A stretch of DNA of 64,000 nucleotides from Micractinium sp. NFX-FRZ. Taxonomy: Eukaryota > Chlorophyta > Trebouxiophyceae > Chlorellales > Chlorellaceae. The translations under genes and the position numbers were made by a program. The stretch spans positions 1-64,000 of the forward strand of contig JAPTJF010000195.1 in assembly GCA_029339195.1 (NCBI GenBank), written 5' to 3'. The notes below the pieces were generated by a model, which saw nothing but the letters and a program-made list of their open reading frames with translations, was not told where the DNA came from and did no database searches. Below are positions 45,481-62,114 of this stretch, in pieces (position 1 is the stretch's first letter; each line of letters starts with the position of its first letter).

Positions 45481-46384
45481 GCCCAGTGCTGCGGCTGTGG
45501 GCAGGAGGGCGCTGGCGTAAGCAACAGCGGAACCATTATTTGCTCTCCGATCACATCACCTACTGATTTCCTCTGGGATGCCTGAGTACCCAGATCAGCA
45601 ATGACCCGCCCTCGACAATGTCTCGACTCTACCGTGGCACAAAGGCAATGGCATACAGTGGTGCTCAGTGGTGCTCGGCCAACTGATCCAGTGCCAACTG
45701 CCGTTGACATGACATGGCGGGGTCAGGTGGAGGTGACATGGAGGTGACGTGGCAGTCATTTACACTCTGGAGCAGGAAGGGGACAGGGGGCAACAACACA
45801 GGGCGACGGCGGCGGGGAAGGCAGGCCGGCAGCTTGACACTTGGGGGACTCTCGGGAGCGCCGCTCGTCACAAATATATGTGTGGGGTGGGGGAGAGCAT
45901 ACATGAAAACTGGGTGAGGGGAGGGGGAAGTGCCACTGGACAGTGTGGTGGGAGGCGGGCCACAGGGTTGACTGGGAGGGGCCTCAACTAGTGTAGGGCG
46001 GGCAACTAGTTGCGGGCGACTAGTTGCGGGCGACTAGTTGCGGGCGGCTGGGCTGGCAGCTGGCCTTTTGGCGAGCTGTCCTCAGCACAGGGCGCCTAAC
46101 CCACAACGTGTGGTGTTTTGTGGGTGCTTCACAGCCGCTCATGGCCTGGCTAGCCGTGCCCCGGGTGGGGTGCAGACGTGGTAGGGTGTGGTGCTTCCGG
46201 CAGGCCGCACGTGCAGCGCCCGCTCTCTCAGCTGCGGGTCGCGGGGCGCACACTGCTGCGACCCGCCCGGGGCCAGCGCAAAGCAACGAGCTGCTGGGCC
46301 TTTGCCTCAACCTCGAGCGCCTCATGCCAGGCCTCTTCCTCAGGCCGCAGCGGCAGCTGAGGGCAGGCCTAGTATGTCCTATGC
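45481..46384. other. Convergent intergenic region
   Basis: The ThDP gene (+) and the OTC gene (-) end here. A minus-strand TGTAA at 45760-45764 could serve OTC. A short tandem repeat (unit GGGCGACTAGTTGC, about three copies) lies at 45998-46044. Confidence 0.5.
45998..46044. repeat. 14-bp tandem repeat with CTAGTTG core
   Basis: About three near-identical units of GGGCGACTAGTTGC between two convergent genes. Confidence 0.85.
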
Positions 46385-50948
<4,564 letters not shown>

Positions 50949-52443
50949 TCGTCAACCGGAGGCGCCAATCTGGGTCTGAGCAGAGCAGGTGGGCAAAGCA
51001 AGTGGGCAACCGAGGTGGGCAGATATAGTGGGCAGCACAAGTGGGCGGGCATGTGGATGGCAAGCAAGGGTGCAGGCCAGGCGAGCACGTGTGCCCGGCT
51101 GCGGCGGCGGCGGCGGCGGTGGCGGCAGCGGCTGGCTTGGCAGGCGGGGGCGGCGGATTGCAGCGATGCATCGATCGACAATTCTGCTGCTGGAGAGATA
51201 TCTGCCAGCGATGGAGCGACGGGCGAGCTAGACCGGCTGGCAAGTTCTGCGGACCCAGCCCAACCCATCTCGCAACGCAGCACTCACCCTCTCGTTACGA
51301 TCCAAGCTCGTAGACAGTGCAAACTGGGTGGCCCGCACTTTCAGGCTCATGAGCCCAGTCGGCTAGGGCATTCGGCGCAGCACACAGCAGGCAGACGAGG
51401 TGTTGCAGCATCGCTCAGCGATTCGCTGTCAGGTCATGCGTCCTCCACGGCATTCATGCCGTGACTGCAGCACACCGTATCTGCACCCTGCCCACCGCAA
51501 GGCAAGTGCGGTGCATGTGGTGCCGCAGCGGCAGCCAAGGCTCCCAGTCACATCAGCAAGCGTGCGGTGTGTGCTGCCTACTGCCAGTGGAAACGCTGGC
51601 AGCCATACCTTTTGTCATTCAGTCAGATGCCTGAGCAAATGGGGCACACCTGCTGGGGTACACCTTGGCTTCGCTCAGCCACGCAGCTTTGTTCCGCCAC
51701 CTGGTTTACCTCGCATCTTGCATGCCCTCAAGTGTCCTGCTGGAAGGTCCTGGGTAGCTGCCCATAGCATGCGTTAAATCTCTATCACGCGCAGCGCTCT
51801 AACCTTCAGCAATCTCTTCTATTGTCAGCCGTGCTCACAAATGCTCTCTTCGCCCCACGTGCCGGGTTTGTACCGCACAGTGAAGTGCACTGCAAGGCAG
51901 GCGCCCAGCCAGGGAGCAAGCTGCAGTGCACACACGTCGTTTGTTGTTATGATTAGAGCATATACTAACATAATGGGATGCAGCTCCCAATAATGATGGC
52001 GGGAGCAGGCGGCATCTTTCTGCCCTTGCGTGCCCGCTGCGCTGCCGGAGGACGCTGGCCACGCCGCCTTCTCCGGCACAAGCAGGCCGCATGCGCAAGC
52101 TGTCTGCTGTTGCCACACCTCGGGTGTACCCCAGCAACCTGGCTGCAAGATGTGCAAATGAATGGAATGCTGTGGATGTGGCCCTGCTGCTGAGCGCCGC
52201 TGATGGGGCGGCAGGAGCTGCCCACCTTTGGTTTATCTGGCTGAGGCTGCACTCTGCGGCAGAGGCGCCCGTCCTTGTTTGCGCCCCCAAAGCACACCGG
52301 ACGTGTTGCATCTGTTCTTTCGAGTAGGCGGACCCAAGTGGGGCCGCTCATGGTCGGGCTCACGCCGCCGCGCTGGCTTCCTTGTGTGCGCCTGGTTCGA
52401 GACTAACTGGGGGATCTGAGGAGCCGCAGCGCTTCCGGCAGTC
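50949..52443. other. Divergent intergenic region, OTC / membrane protein
   Basis: About 1.5 kb between two start codons. AT-richer near 51930-51975. No gene with recognisable motifs was seen; several open plus-strand frames are short and without support. Confidence 0.4.
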
Positions 52444-55400
52444 ATGGCAGCGACGGCAGAGGGCCTGCAGCACACCGCGGTAGCGGCGGCAACGGCGCTG
52501 CTCTTTGGCGGCGGCTCGCCCGTGGAACCCGCTGTGCAGCACACCCTGCAGCGCCTCTTCCCAGGCTCCTGCTACTTGGCACTGGCGGTATGGGGCACCA
52601 TACGCTCCGACACCGTCGGTGGCAGCGGCACTAGCAGCCTGCTGCTCCTGAGCGGCAACCTGCTGCAGAGCGGCGGCGGGCAGCCGGCAGCGGCAGCGGC
52701 GTCTGGGCTCGAGCCGGCAGGCGCGCACGCAGTGCGCAGCAGCTTGGTGGGTGCAGCCATGCTAGCAGGCAGGCCGCAGGTGTTCAGCCTGCAAGACAGC
52801 GTGAGCAGCAGCGGTGGCAGCAGCTTTGCCGTTTGGAGTGATGCTGCAGCGGCTGCCGAGCGGCACGGTGCCGCCGACTTTCTGTGCCTGCCCTTCAAGG
52901 CAGTTGGGGCAGGTGCAGATGGGAGCTGCGCCAGCGGGGGTGGTCGAAGCGGCAGTCTGGCAGCTGCGCTGCTGCTGGGCTCACCAGAACAGCAGGCCGA
53001 ACCCAGGCAACACCAGCAGCCGGTGGATGGTGGCGGCAGCAAAGGTTGCGGCGGCGGCAGCAGAAGCAGCAGCAGCAGCAGCAGTAGCAGCTCGCAGCCC
53101 TTGGTGCAGCGCATGCGGTCCCTAGCGACGCTGGCAGCGGCGCTGGCTCGGCATGCGCAGCAGGAGATGGCGCAGGCAGCGGAGGCGCTCTCGGTGCTGG
53201 GCGGGGCGCGGCCATCAGATGAGAGGGGGGAGGATCTGACGGATTCAGAGACGGAGGCAGATGAGGAGGAGGGAGAGGAGGCAAGTGATGGTGCAGGGGA
53301 AGCGGCAGCGGCAGTGGGCGCAGTGGCGGGGACAGCGTGTGCAGCAGGCACAGCGGATGTAGACGAGGCGGCAAGGGGATCAGGCACGGTGGCTGTGGCG
53401 GCGCACAACAACGCCCAGCCGGCCAGTGGCAGCGGTGAATGTACAGCGCCGTGCTGCTCCGCGGCAGCAGCATGTGGGCAGGGCAGCTGCGCAGATCAAG
53501 CCCACTTCCTGACGCCACAATGCAGCAGCAGCAGGAGCAGCAGGAACGTGCTGCCTGCCAGCCACATGCCGCCACTAGTTGTGGACCCGTCAGCCGCCGG
53601 CCCTGAGGCAGCTGCCAGGATTGGCATAGCACCAGCGACGGAGGCGTTGCCTACAGCGGCGTCAGCGGCAGCAGGGGCGCAGCTGCCGGCAGCCGAGGCA
53701 GCACACAACCCGCTGCAAGAGCAGGCAGCGGCAGGCGGGGGCCAGGCGGCAGGCCCTTTGGCGGGCATCCGTGCCCGCCTGCGGTACGTGCTGCTGCTGT
53801 GCCACGCTGTGCTTGAGCAGCTCATGCTGCTGCCCTCCTCCCGTCGGGGCATGCACCTCGACTGGCTGCTGCGCTTCCAAGACGTGCTGCCGCAGGCGCC
53901 GCCGTGGCAGCACACTCCCGCTGGCAGCGACCCGCCAGCCCAGCAACGGCAGCAGTTGCCGGAGGCCTGGCAGCAGCGCGAGGCTGCAGCGCTGCTCGAC
54001 CACCAACCTTGGCAGCTGCGCCAGCAGCCGGGGCCCTCCCTGGAGCAGCAGTTCCTGCAGTACCACTCGCGCCTCATGGCGGACAAGGTGAGGTGGGGTG
54101 GGCGGGCAGGGGGTGGGTGGGGAGCGGTGCCGTCAGTGTGCGCCGCAGGTTGTGCGCCGTGTGTCTGCCTGTGCAGACCTCAGTGGGTGGAATGTTTGAG
54201 CTGTGGCAGTTATCACTGCCAGGTGGGTTGTGTGGCGTGGTCTGCGCCGCGGCCCCACAGGCACACGTGGCGCTGTCGACCCCTCGGGCGAGCCTTCAGC
54301 ACGGCCGAGGCCGCTCGAGGCCCACTGGATGGGGTGCCATGCGAGGCTTACGCCCCGCTGTGTAGCCTTGCTCTGCGCAATGAACCTGGTCTCTCTGTCG
54401 AACAACGCACGTCTGCAAGTCCAACAGCACGTGGGCGCTGCTTGAAGCCTCGCTCTTGCAGGGCGCCGGGGTGCGTGCTCTGATCCACCCTCTCTGACAA
54501 CCTGCTGTGCTGTGCTGTGCTGTGCCGCAGATGGACGCCGCGGGCAGCCTCATCCTGCTGTCCATCCTGGTGCTGCTCTCCAAAGCGCCCTCGTCCTCCG
54601 TGCGGCTGGGGCAGCCCCTGTTCTGGCTGGTGGCGGGGGTGCTCACGCTGCCGCTGGCTGCGCTCCTGCCCGGCCCGCCGGGCGCTTGGTGAGCGGGGCT
54701 TGCGCCAGCGCGCTGCAGCAACACCAGCGGCCCCCTGGCAGGACCCTGGTGCCTGGCCAGCTGTCGCGCCCTCTTGCAGCGCTGGCTTGCTGTGTGTCTT
54801 CATCTGCCGCTGAAGCCTGCATCGCAGCTCAGCACACCCAGCACCTGCCGCCCCCCTTCCCGCCCCCACCGCGTTGCAGGTATGTGGCGCAGCGTGAGCA
54901 GGTGCTGGTGGTGTTCTTCACGGCTGCCCTGCTGTACCAGCAGGCCACCACAAACCACCTCGACCTGCACGTCTCGCGGGTGGGTGCCGCACCCTGTGCC
55001 TGCGCATCGGGCATGCACTGCTGCTGGATGCTTGCTTGCCAGATGCTTGCCCGCCAGACAGCCCCATGCCTTCCAAGCCCTTCCTTCAACTGCTGTCTGC
55101 GAGGCCCTGCTTCCGTGCCCACAAGGGTGTCGCCCGTCCGGCAGCCTAACTCCGCCGCCCCTGCTGCCCCCCCGCTGGGCCGCCTGCAGGCCTCGCAGCT
55201 GCGCTACGTCAACGCCGGCTTTGCCTGGCTCACCGTGGATGGGCTGCTGCTGCAGGTGGGGCTGCGGGTCGCATGTGGATGTGCGAGCCAGCGTGGCTTC
55301 ATCAAGCAGATGTGTGCATGTGCCTGTGTGCCTGTGTGCGTGTGTGTGTGCGTGTGTGCGTGTGTGCACGTGCATCGCTTGGGTGTGGGCAAGCTGCTCC

Positions 55401-56685
55401 TGCCGGCGAGACGTGGACAAGGGGATGTATGTTGAGGCATTATGTTTGGTTTGGGCATGACGTGCGCGTGTGTCTGGGTGGATGTGATGTGCGCGTCCCC
55501 CTGGGATGGCCGGCGGCTGCAGGAGTGGCGGTGCAGCCCTGTGGAATGTGGGGTTGACGGTGGATGCACACTCAGTGCTAAAATGTAACAAATGTAATAA
55601 AAAGCCGGGCCCCACTCTTGTGCAAGCTGTCCGCACCTCAGCCTTGCCTCCCGCCCCGCCTCGCCCGCTCTTCAAACTGCCCCCTGCAGATGCGCTTCTG
55701 CCGCCAGCTGCCCACCCTGGTGGCCTGCTTCCTGCTCAACATGAAGGTCATCCCCGAGGTGTGCCGCCGCTACCACGCACACATGGACCCGCAGCACTGC
55801 GCAGGTGACAGAGGGGAAGGGTGGGTCGCGGCTGTGGGGCGGTGGGCAGTGGGGGAGCGTACGTACCTGAAGCCTGCCGCCGCTGCCAGGCACAGGTGCG
55901 GCCCGCAGCGCTGTGCCGATGCAAGCGATGGAATCAAGGGTGTCCGGTGGGGTGTTGAGAAGCATGGGTTCCCCAAGCCATGCCACTGCTGCCACGCGCA
56001 CCCGGACCCGCAGCGCTGGGCAGGCACAGTGCAGGCAAGTCAGGGGTGTGGTGGGGTAGGGTGATGGGCAGCGGGGTCACGCAGAGGCCTGCTGGTACTG
56101 CCTGCCTGCCTGCCTGCCCACCCGTCTGCCGCTCCCAACTGCACCGCAGCGCTGCGTAGGTTCAGGTGTGTGCGTATGCGCAGGGCAGGCTGCGCGGCGG
56201 AGCGATTGTAAACATGGGGCTGCCTGCCGGGCTCCCCACCCCGCTCCCGTGCCACACCCCCATCTGCACTCACTACCTGCCCACACATTCCGCGCCCCTG
56301 GCCGTGCCTCGCACATGTCCCCCTCCCACCCCCCGCCGGCCGCTCCCCGCCCTGCCCCTCCCCGCCTGCAGCCTCCGGCTTCATCCGCGGCGTCCTGCTG
56401 CTCCTCATACCGCTGGTGGTGCTCTACCTGCTGGAGCTGCGCATGCGCCGCAACTGGCTGGTGCGCCGGCACATGGAGGCAGTGGAGGCAGAGGCGGAGG
56501 CAGAGGCAGCGGTGGAGGCAGAGGCCGAGCGCCTGCTGCGCCAGCAGAGGGTGCAGGAGCGGCGCGCGCTGGCCAGGGTCGCGCGGCAGCGGAGCGGCGC
56601 GGGGGCTTTGGGGGCGGGCGGCAGCGGTACCGCTGGCGAGCACAGCGTGGCCTCTGGGAGCAGGTTGGCGGGTGCTCTCGGGTGA
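52444..56685 (+). CDS. Multi-pass membrane protein of unknown function
   Basis: No family is recognised. Six exons (52444-54087, 54531-54688, 54880-54979, 55190-55255, 55690-55804, 56372-56685) give 798 residues. The long first exon encodes about 548 residues: a hydrophobic/basic start with LFPGSCYLALAVWG, polyserine, an acidic patch (LTDSETEADEEEGEEA), Ala/Gly-rich spacers, then RLRYVLLLCHAVLEQLMLL and an aromatic/Gln region. The remaining exons encode hydrophobic spans in close order: SLILLSILVLLSK, LFWLVAGVLTLPLAALL, VLVVFFTAALLYQ, FAWLTVDGLLL, LVACFLLNMK and GVLLLLIPLVVLYLLELRM. A charged helix rich in Glu/Ala/Arg ends the protein. The layout, a large soluble N-part followed by five or six spans and a cytosolic coiled tail, suggests an integral membrane sensor or scaffold, but this is a guess. 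Confidence 0.75.
55883..56034 (+). repeat. Decayed copies of the membrane-protein exon 5 donor edge
   Basis: The end of exon 5 (55768-55808, reading YHAHMDPQHCAG) recurs at 55986-56034 as CHAHPDPQRWAG. A shorter, weaker copy lies at 55883-55922. In the better copy the donor GTGACA is replaced by GCACAG. Confidence 0.78.
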
Positions 56686-56721
56686 TGCTGCGCCAATGTA
56701 CTTCTTTTGCTTCTGCATGCC

Positions 56722-56726
56722 TGTAA
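56722..56726 (+). terminator. Likely TGTAA polyadenylation signal of the membrane-protein gene
   Basis: TGTAA 37 bases past the stop codon. Confidence 0.55.
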
Positions 56727-57518
56727 ACCCTGCGCTGCCAGGTGATACACGAGGCGGTCGCCTACTCCTTTCTACGACCTCCTTCCCTCCCCGCCAACTC
56801 AACCACCTCAGCACTGCCCGGCATGCTGTCACAACCTGGCCTGCACCGTACCCTTCCTACCCCCGCCGCCTTTGTACCTGGATTTTGCTTTTGCCAGCGG
56901 TATGCCTGCACCCCGGACGAGCTCGCTGTTGTTACCCCAATACCTAAAGCAAAAAACAAGCTAGCCATCGTCCCACCTTTAGAGAGTTCTGTTTAAGCCA
57001 TACCTTACCCATCCAACTGGCGCGGCTACGCCTCGTCGTTCCTTACACTTACGGGCCTCAACCCACGTTCTTGCGCCCCTCTCGTCTGCTGATGCATTAG
57101 CCCTGGCTAGAGCCGGCAACCAATTTTACCGTGCACCCCTGTGCTTGCAAGATCAGCTGGATTTGCGCGGTTGGTTTTGCGGCCACAGCTCAAAGGGAGA
57201 TGAGCAGGCACACACACCGCATTCATTGCCAAACCAGCAGGTGCCCCTGTGAACAGCAATCCCGTGTGCGACAGGCGCATGCAGGCTGGCATGCAGGGAG
57301 GGAGGGCAGGGTGCGGGTTGTGGGACAAGGTGTGGGCAACCTGACAGGCATGTGCTTGTCCAACCAGCTGTGTTCACACACAGGCAGCATGACGCTTTCA
57401 CAGCCTGCTTGCCCAACTCGCAGGGAGCGCGGCTGCCGCCCAGGGCTGCGGGCCCAGCAGTTGGAGTCCAACCCCACATGCTGTGCACGGCGACTGTGCT
57501 TTGCAGAGTCGGTTGGGT

Positions 57519-57523
57519 TTACA
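57519..57523 (-). terminator. Likely TGTAA polyadenylation signal of the PTH2 gene
   Basis: Minus-strand TGTAA about 140 bases past the PTH2 stop codon. Confidence 0.45.
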
Positions 57524-57661
57524 CGGTTGTTGAGGTGTCAGTTAAGTGGCAGCGCTCGCTGTGGCAGCGCTGGCGGCACCTTGTCGCCTGTCCAAGGCTG
57601 CATCTCCTGCTCCGCACACACCATCCGGCAGCGATAGCACTGCCACACCCTTGACCCCGCC

Positions 57662-59414
57662 TCAGAGCAGCTTCAGGTGGCCGGTGACTTTGTCGATGGC
57701 GCTCTTGGGGGCAGGGCCAACAGCCAGCACGGTGCGGCTGCCGGGCGCCACCTGGGTGCGGCCTGCGGCAGTAGGCAGGTGCCGGTTGGTGAAGCGAGTG
57801 TGGCAGGCAGCACGCAGGGCTGTGCCTAGGCGGTAAGTCGGGGCGGATGCCAGGCGAGCAGGCACGTAGGCTGCGCACGGGCAGGCTGGCACACAGTGTG
57901 GACAGGCAGTGCACGTGAGCAATGCGGGCCGGCACGCAGAATGACAAGCCCTCACAGGCAGCCAGGCAGCAGGCATGAACATACAGGCAGCGTAAAGTAG
58001 CAAGGCAGGCCGGCATGAGCACACGGACAGGCGTGCAGGTAGGTAGGCAGGCGGGCGGCCCACCCGCGTCCTGCACCACAAAGGTGGGAAGCCCCCCGCT
58101 GGACGCCTGCGACGCCAGCTGGCGCAGCTCCTGCACACCAGGAAGCGCGGACAGGGGGGATATGACGAGCAAGGGACAGGGTGCAGGGCTGAGCAAGCCA
58201 GCTGGCGCAAACTTGCACACGTGGCAGCAGGGGGCAGCAGGGGGCTGGCACAAGAGTGGGGTGGCCAGCACGGCGACGCAAGAATGAGACGCCGCGCTAG
58301 CCAGCCAGGGCCCACCATGGATGAAGAAGCGGCATGGTGAAAGTCGCCAGGCAGCGCACACCAATAAGTGAGGAAGTGGGGGGCAACCACACAAGCCTGC
58401 ATGCATGCATACCCAATACACGTCTCACCGCGGTGGATGAGGCCCGCAGGCAGATCTTGGGCTGCCCACACTGCTCCCAGTGGTGCAGCACTGCGGCCCA
58501 CCCCTTCTCATGCAGCCGCTCCACAGCGCCCACGGCGGCGTGCGCGCACTGTGCGCCTGCAGAGGGGCGGGACATGTGGGGGAGGTGGGTGGGCATGCAA
58601 GGAGTGCGTGTGCTGACGCCGCACTGCGGTCTGCAGTAGAAGGCCGTTCGAGAACCAATCCCCTCAACGGCTCCTCAGCTCACAAGGGACGCTCCTGCCG
58701 CTCGGCCCCTTCCCTCCCATCCAGCGTTGCTTAGCCCCGCCACGCCCCCTCCTCACCAATCGACAGCCCAGACCCGGCCACTCACCACCAGCGCCATCTT
58801 TGCCCTCCCGTCGCCCCCTCCCTCTCTCCAAACAAAACCGGCCTCACACCGGCTCCCCACCCCCTCACCAATCTTGCCCTTGCCCATCTTCAGCTCGTCG
58901 TTCACCACCAGCACCATTTTGAGCTCCTCGCTGGGGTGGGCAGCGGCGTGGGCGGGGCGGCGGCGCTGGCCCCGCGCCGCCGGCGCCTCGTCGCTGTCGT
59001 ATTCATCATCATCATCATCATGCGCCTGCAGTGCGCACAATGATTGGCACAGATCGCACGCACCCCGTTGTGTTTACGAGGTGTGGGGGCGTGTGCAGGG
59101 GTGTGATGCTGGCAGCGGTACGGTGCGGCCCGTGATGTGGCTGTGCAGCGGTGCTGGTGAAAGTTGAAATCTCTTTGTAGAAACATGAAAGTATAGGAGT
59201 GTTGGGAAGTTATTTGCTTGAGGCACACCGCCTTTCTGCCCGCCCTGCCGCCCGCCCGCCGCCCGCAAGCGCCTCACCGCCCGGTCGGCTGCCCGCCTTG
59301 CCAGCGCTGCCTCTCCACTCCCCCATCCGCCCAACGATCGCCCACCTGCTGAGCCCGCGCTCCCAGCCAGCCCAGAACGACGCCAAGCGCCAAGGCCGCC
59401 ACCGACTTCAGCAT
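57662..59414 (-). CDS. PTH2: Peptidyl-tRNA hydrolase 2 with N-terminal membrane anchor
   Basis: Releases tRNA from prematurely dropped peptidyl-tRNA. Five exons (59346-59414, 58869-59025, 58429-58556, 58064-58130, 57662-57762) give 173 residues, the usual size for the anchored form. The first 23 residues ([20 protein letters not shown]) form a hydrophobic anchor, as in human PTRH2 at the mitochondrial outer membrane. An acidic linker ([13 protein letters not shown]) follows. The catalytic domain runs [72 protein letters not shown] and [20 protein letters not shown], matching archaeal/eukaryotic PTH2 almost throughout, including the Lys, His and Asp of its active site. The gene starts 187 bases from the divergent WD40 gene. 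Confidence 0.95.
58751..58815 (-). repeat. Pseudo-exon: decayed copy of PTH2 exon 2 end
   Basis: On the minus strand [12 protein letters not shown] and a final GATTG|GTGAGG repeat [12 protein letters not shown] and GATTG|GTGAGG of exon 2 (58863-58930), 112 bases downstream. The donor is perfectly kept; the middle has diverged. Confidence 0.85.
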
Positions 59415-59601
59415 AGCAGCAGCTCCTCGTTCAGCGATTGTATTCGATGCAAGTATTGCTCAATTTCGTGTACTGAGCAAGGCAAATAGACTGCCGAAAG
59501 CTGGGGTTCGGAAATTGAGCCCCTGCGCTCCTGCAACATGGAATGGCGCCCAGGCTCATGCATGGACTGCCGATATCGCTCTCTGCAGTGTTGCAATCGC
59601 T
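59415..59601. promoter_or_regulatory. Short bidirectional promoter, PTH2 / WDR89-like gene
   Basis: Only 187 bases separate two divergent start codons, so both transcripts must be driven from this stretch or from within 5' UTRs. No TATA box was seen. Confidence 0.55.
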
Positions 59602-62114
59602 ATGCACGTCCGCTTTGGCTCGGACGACGAGGAGGGGCTACAGCCGGGCGGCGCGCCGGCGGCCCCCGCCCATGCCGCCCAACATGCCGCTTTCTCGGCT
59701 CAAGCCTTTCAGTGCTTGAGCACGGTGCGCGTGGATTTCGACCAGAAGGACCAGTGCTACGTCTTCGACCTGGCCCACAGCCCTGGCGCGGGAATCGTCG
59801 CCGCCGCGCTCAGCAACCGCCGAATCAAGCTGTTCAACTTCGGGTGAGTGCAGCATGTGTGCTGTGGGGAATGCGTGCGACCGCCGCCACCTGCCGCCGC
59901 CGCCGCCGCTGCCTGTTGCTGCCTGCTGCCCGCCTTCCACTGGCCCTGCTCACCCCAGCACCCCGCCGTCCGGCCTGCAGGGAGGGCGGCCTGCAATTTG
60001 TGGGTGACCTGCTGGGTCACGAGGGCATGCTGCGTGAGCTGCACTTTGGGCTGCCCGACCAGCCGCACCTCCTGCACTCGTGCGCCGCCGACGGCAGCGT
60101 GCGCGGCTGGGACACGCGCAGCGGGCAGCAGGTGGAGAGGTGAGCAGCAGGGCCGCATGGTCGGTGTCCACCTGCTGAAGGGCTCCCCACAGCCAGCAGT
60201 CGCCTGCCCGCCGCTGTGCAGCATACTTCTGTAGCGCCACCGTCAGCTCTTTCACCTGCCTCTCACCCTTCAAGGTGTGAATCACCCTGCTTGCTGAGAT
60301 TTTGACTCATTCTGTGGCCTGCAGCTACACGGTGCCACGGCTGGAGCTGCTGTCCTGCAGCACAAACGGCGCCCTGGTTGCGGCCGGCGGCGGGGACAAG
60401 GTGTTGTTTTGGGACAGACGTACGCAGGTGGGCGCAGCGTGCGGGTCGCTGATGGTGCTGAGTCGGGGGCCTATACAGTGAGCAGTTTATAACGGCAGGG
60501 TAGTGCAGCGAAGCCAGCACAGCATTTCCACCGGGCCGCAGCTTTGCGCCGCGCTTTGCCCACCATTGCTTGTGTCCTGCCACGCAGCGTCCTCCGCCCC
60601 ACCCGCCCTGCTGCTGCGCTACTTCCAGCACATGCAGCCCTCCTAGCCCCTGACCGACCGCCTCCCCGGCCCGTCGCCCTCCCCCCCTACCGCCTGCAGC
60701 GCCCCGTCACTTCTTTTGACGACACACACGCCCAGGAAGTCACCCAGGTGGCCTTCCACCCCACCCACCGCAGCATGCTGGTCAGCGGCAGCGAGGACGG
60801 CCTCATTGCCGTGTTTGACACAGCGCCGCAGCTAGGTGGGCTTGCGGGCACGTGTGGGGGGAGCAGACGAGGTGTCGGCGCCCGACCGGTCTCCAGATGT
60901 GTGCGGCTGTGCATCTCCCGCGGGTGCTCCTGTGATGCGTACTGCACGCAGGCGGGCCCTGTCCCCGCACCGCCTGGTTCGCCTGCACGTGCCTGCACGT
61001 GCCTAGGACATCTGTTCTCTCATGCTGGCGCGAAGCTGCCCTGCAGCCATCCCCTCCTCCCGCTCCCGCACTGCTGCACACCGCCATCCCACCGTGTTGC
61101 TCTGCCCTGCCCTGCCCGCAGACGAGGACGAGGGGTTCAAGGCCGCCCTGAACATCGACACATCGGTTGCCAAGCTGGGCTTTTTTGGGCAGGCTGGCGA
61201 GAAGCTGTGGGCCACCAGCGGCGTGGAGAGCTTCCACCTCTGGGAGTGGGCGGACGCATGCAACGACAATGCAGCGGGTGCGTGGGGGGGACAGTAGAAG
61301 GGCAGGCCTGCTGGGGTGCTGCAGGCTACAGGCGGCAGGCTTCAGGCTTTCAAACCTGGGGCGCTTGCACAGCATGGGGCTGGGGCGCTTGCAGTGGTGC
61401 TGACGCTGCGTGTCTGGCTCAAACTCCTCATGCTGCCTGCCGCGCGCCCCCTAGCTTGTATATCCACTCATTCGGCTTGCCACCTTGCCCGCCACGTCCC
61501 TGCCTGCAGGCGGCAACGGCCCGCTAGGCGAGGCACTGAACGCGCGTGAGCAGCTCACGGCAGCCGCCGCGTCGTGTGCGGTGGGCCAGGCTCTGGCCCC
61601 TGGGCTGGACTACTTGATAGGCTGTGAGTACAGCGCTGCAGCCAACCAGCTGTGGCTGCTGGCGGGCAACAATGAGGGGGCTGTGGGCTTCTTCCCTGTT
61701 GTGGAGCCGCCACCTCAGCAGGCGCCGCAAGAGCAATTCATGGATCCTGTGGGGCCCGGCGGTGGCGGCATGCAGCCGCCGCCCCAGCAGCAGCAGCAGC
61801 AGCCGGTGCAGCCGATGTTGGCGGCGCCGCAGGCGGTGCTGCCCGGCGGCGGCACCGCGCACAGCGACGTTGTGCGCTCGGTGCTGTGGCCCGGGGCTGC
61901 AGCCAACCTGTGCCTGACGGGGGGCGAGGACTCCAAGGTGTGCGTGTGGAGCCTCCAGAGTGCGGCAGCAGCAGCAGGACCAGCAGCAGCGGCACAGCAG
62001 CAGCGGCCTAGCGGCAGCAGCGGGCGAGAGGGGGGTGCCATGCGCAAGCACCAGCAGCAGCAGCAGCAGCAGCAGCCGCAGCAGCAGCGGCAGCGGCGAG
62101 GCACGCCGTACTGA
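59602..62114 (+). CDS. WD40-repeat protein similar to WDR89
   Basis: A beta-propeller scaffold. Six exons (59602-59843, 59981-60139, 60325-60427, 60700-60835, 61122-61277, 61510-62114) give 466 residues. WD-type units are visible: DLAHSPGAGIVAAALSNRRI, LLGHEGMLRELHFG with ADGSVRGWDTRSG, NGALVAAGGGDKVLFWDRRT, HAQEVTQVAFHPTHRSMLVS then GSEDGLIAVFD, and late HSDVVRSVLWPG then TGGEDSKVCVWSL. The insert DEDEGFKAALNIDTSVAKLG followed by LWATSGVESFHLWEW is characteristic of WDR89-like proteins. A Pro/Gln-rich insert (residues about 315-350) interrupts the last repeats, and a polyglutamine-rich basic tail ends in RRGTPY. The role of WDR89 is poorly known, so no pathway is claimed. The ATG at 59602 gives a start MHVRFGSDDEEG. 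Confidence 0.85.

Larger units (their letters stand above)
56686..57661. other. Convergent intergenic region
   Basis: Between the membrane-protein stop and the PTH2 stop. TGTAA signals for both genes lie inside, at 56722 (+) and 57519 (-). The stretch 56930-57130 is less GC-rich and contains an open frame without recognisable motifs that was not called. Confidence 0.5.

Noticed and set aside
53020..53110. CAG/AGC run on the plus strand as a possible mobile-element or CRISPR-like repeat
   Set aside because: It is simply the polyserine codon run inside the membrane-protein exon 1.
56742..56996. Open plus-strand frame ending in a Lys/Pro-rich stretch
   Set aside because: It lies between two convergent genes, has no ATG at its start and no recognisable motif.
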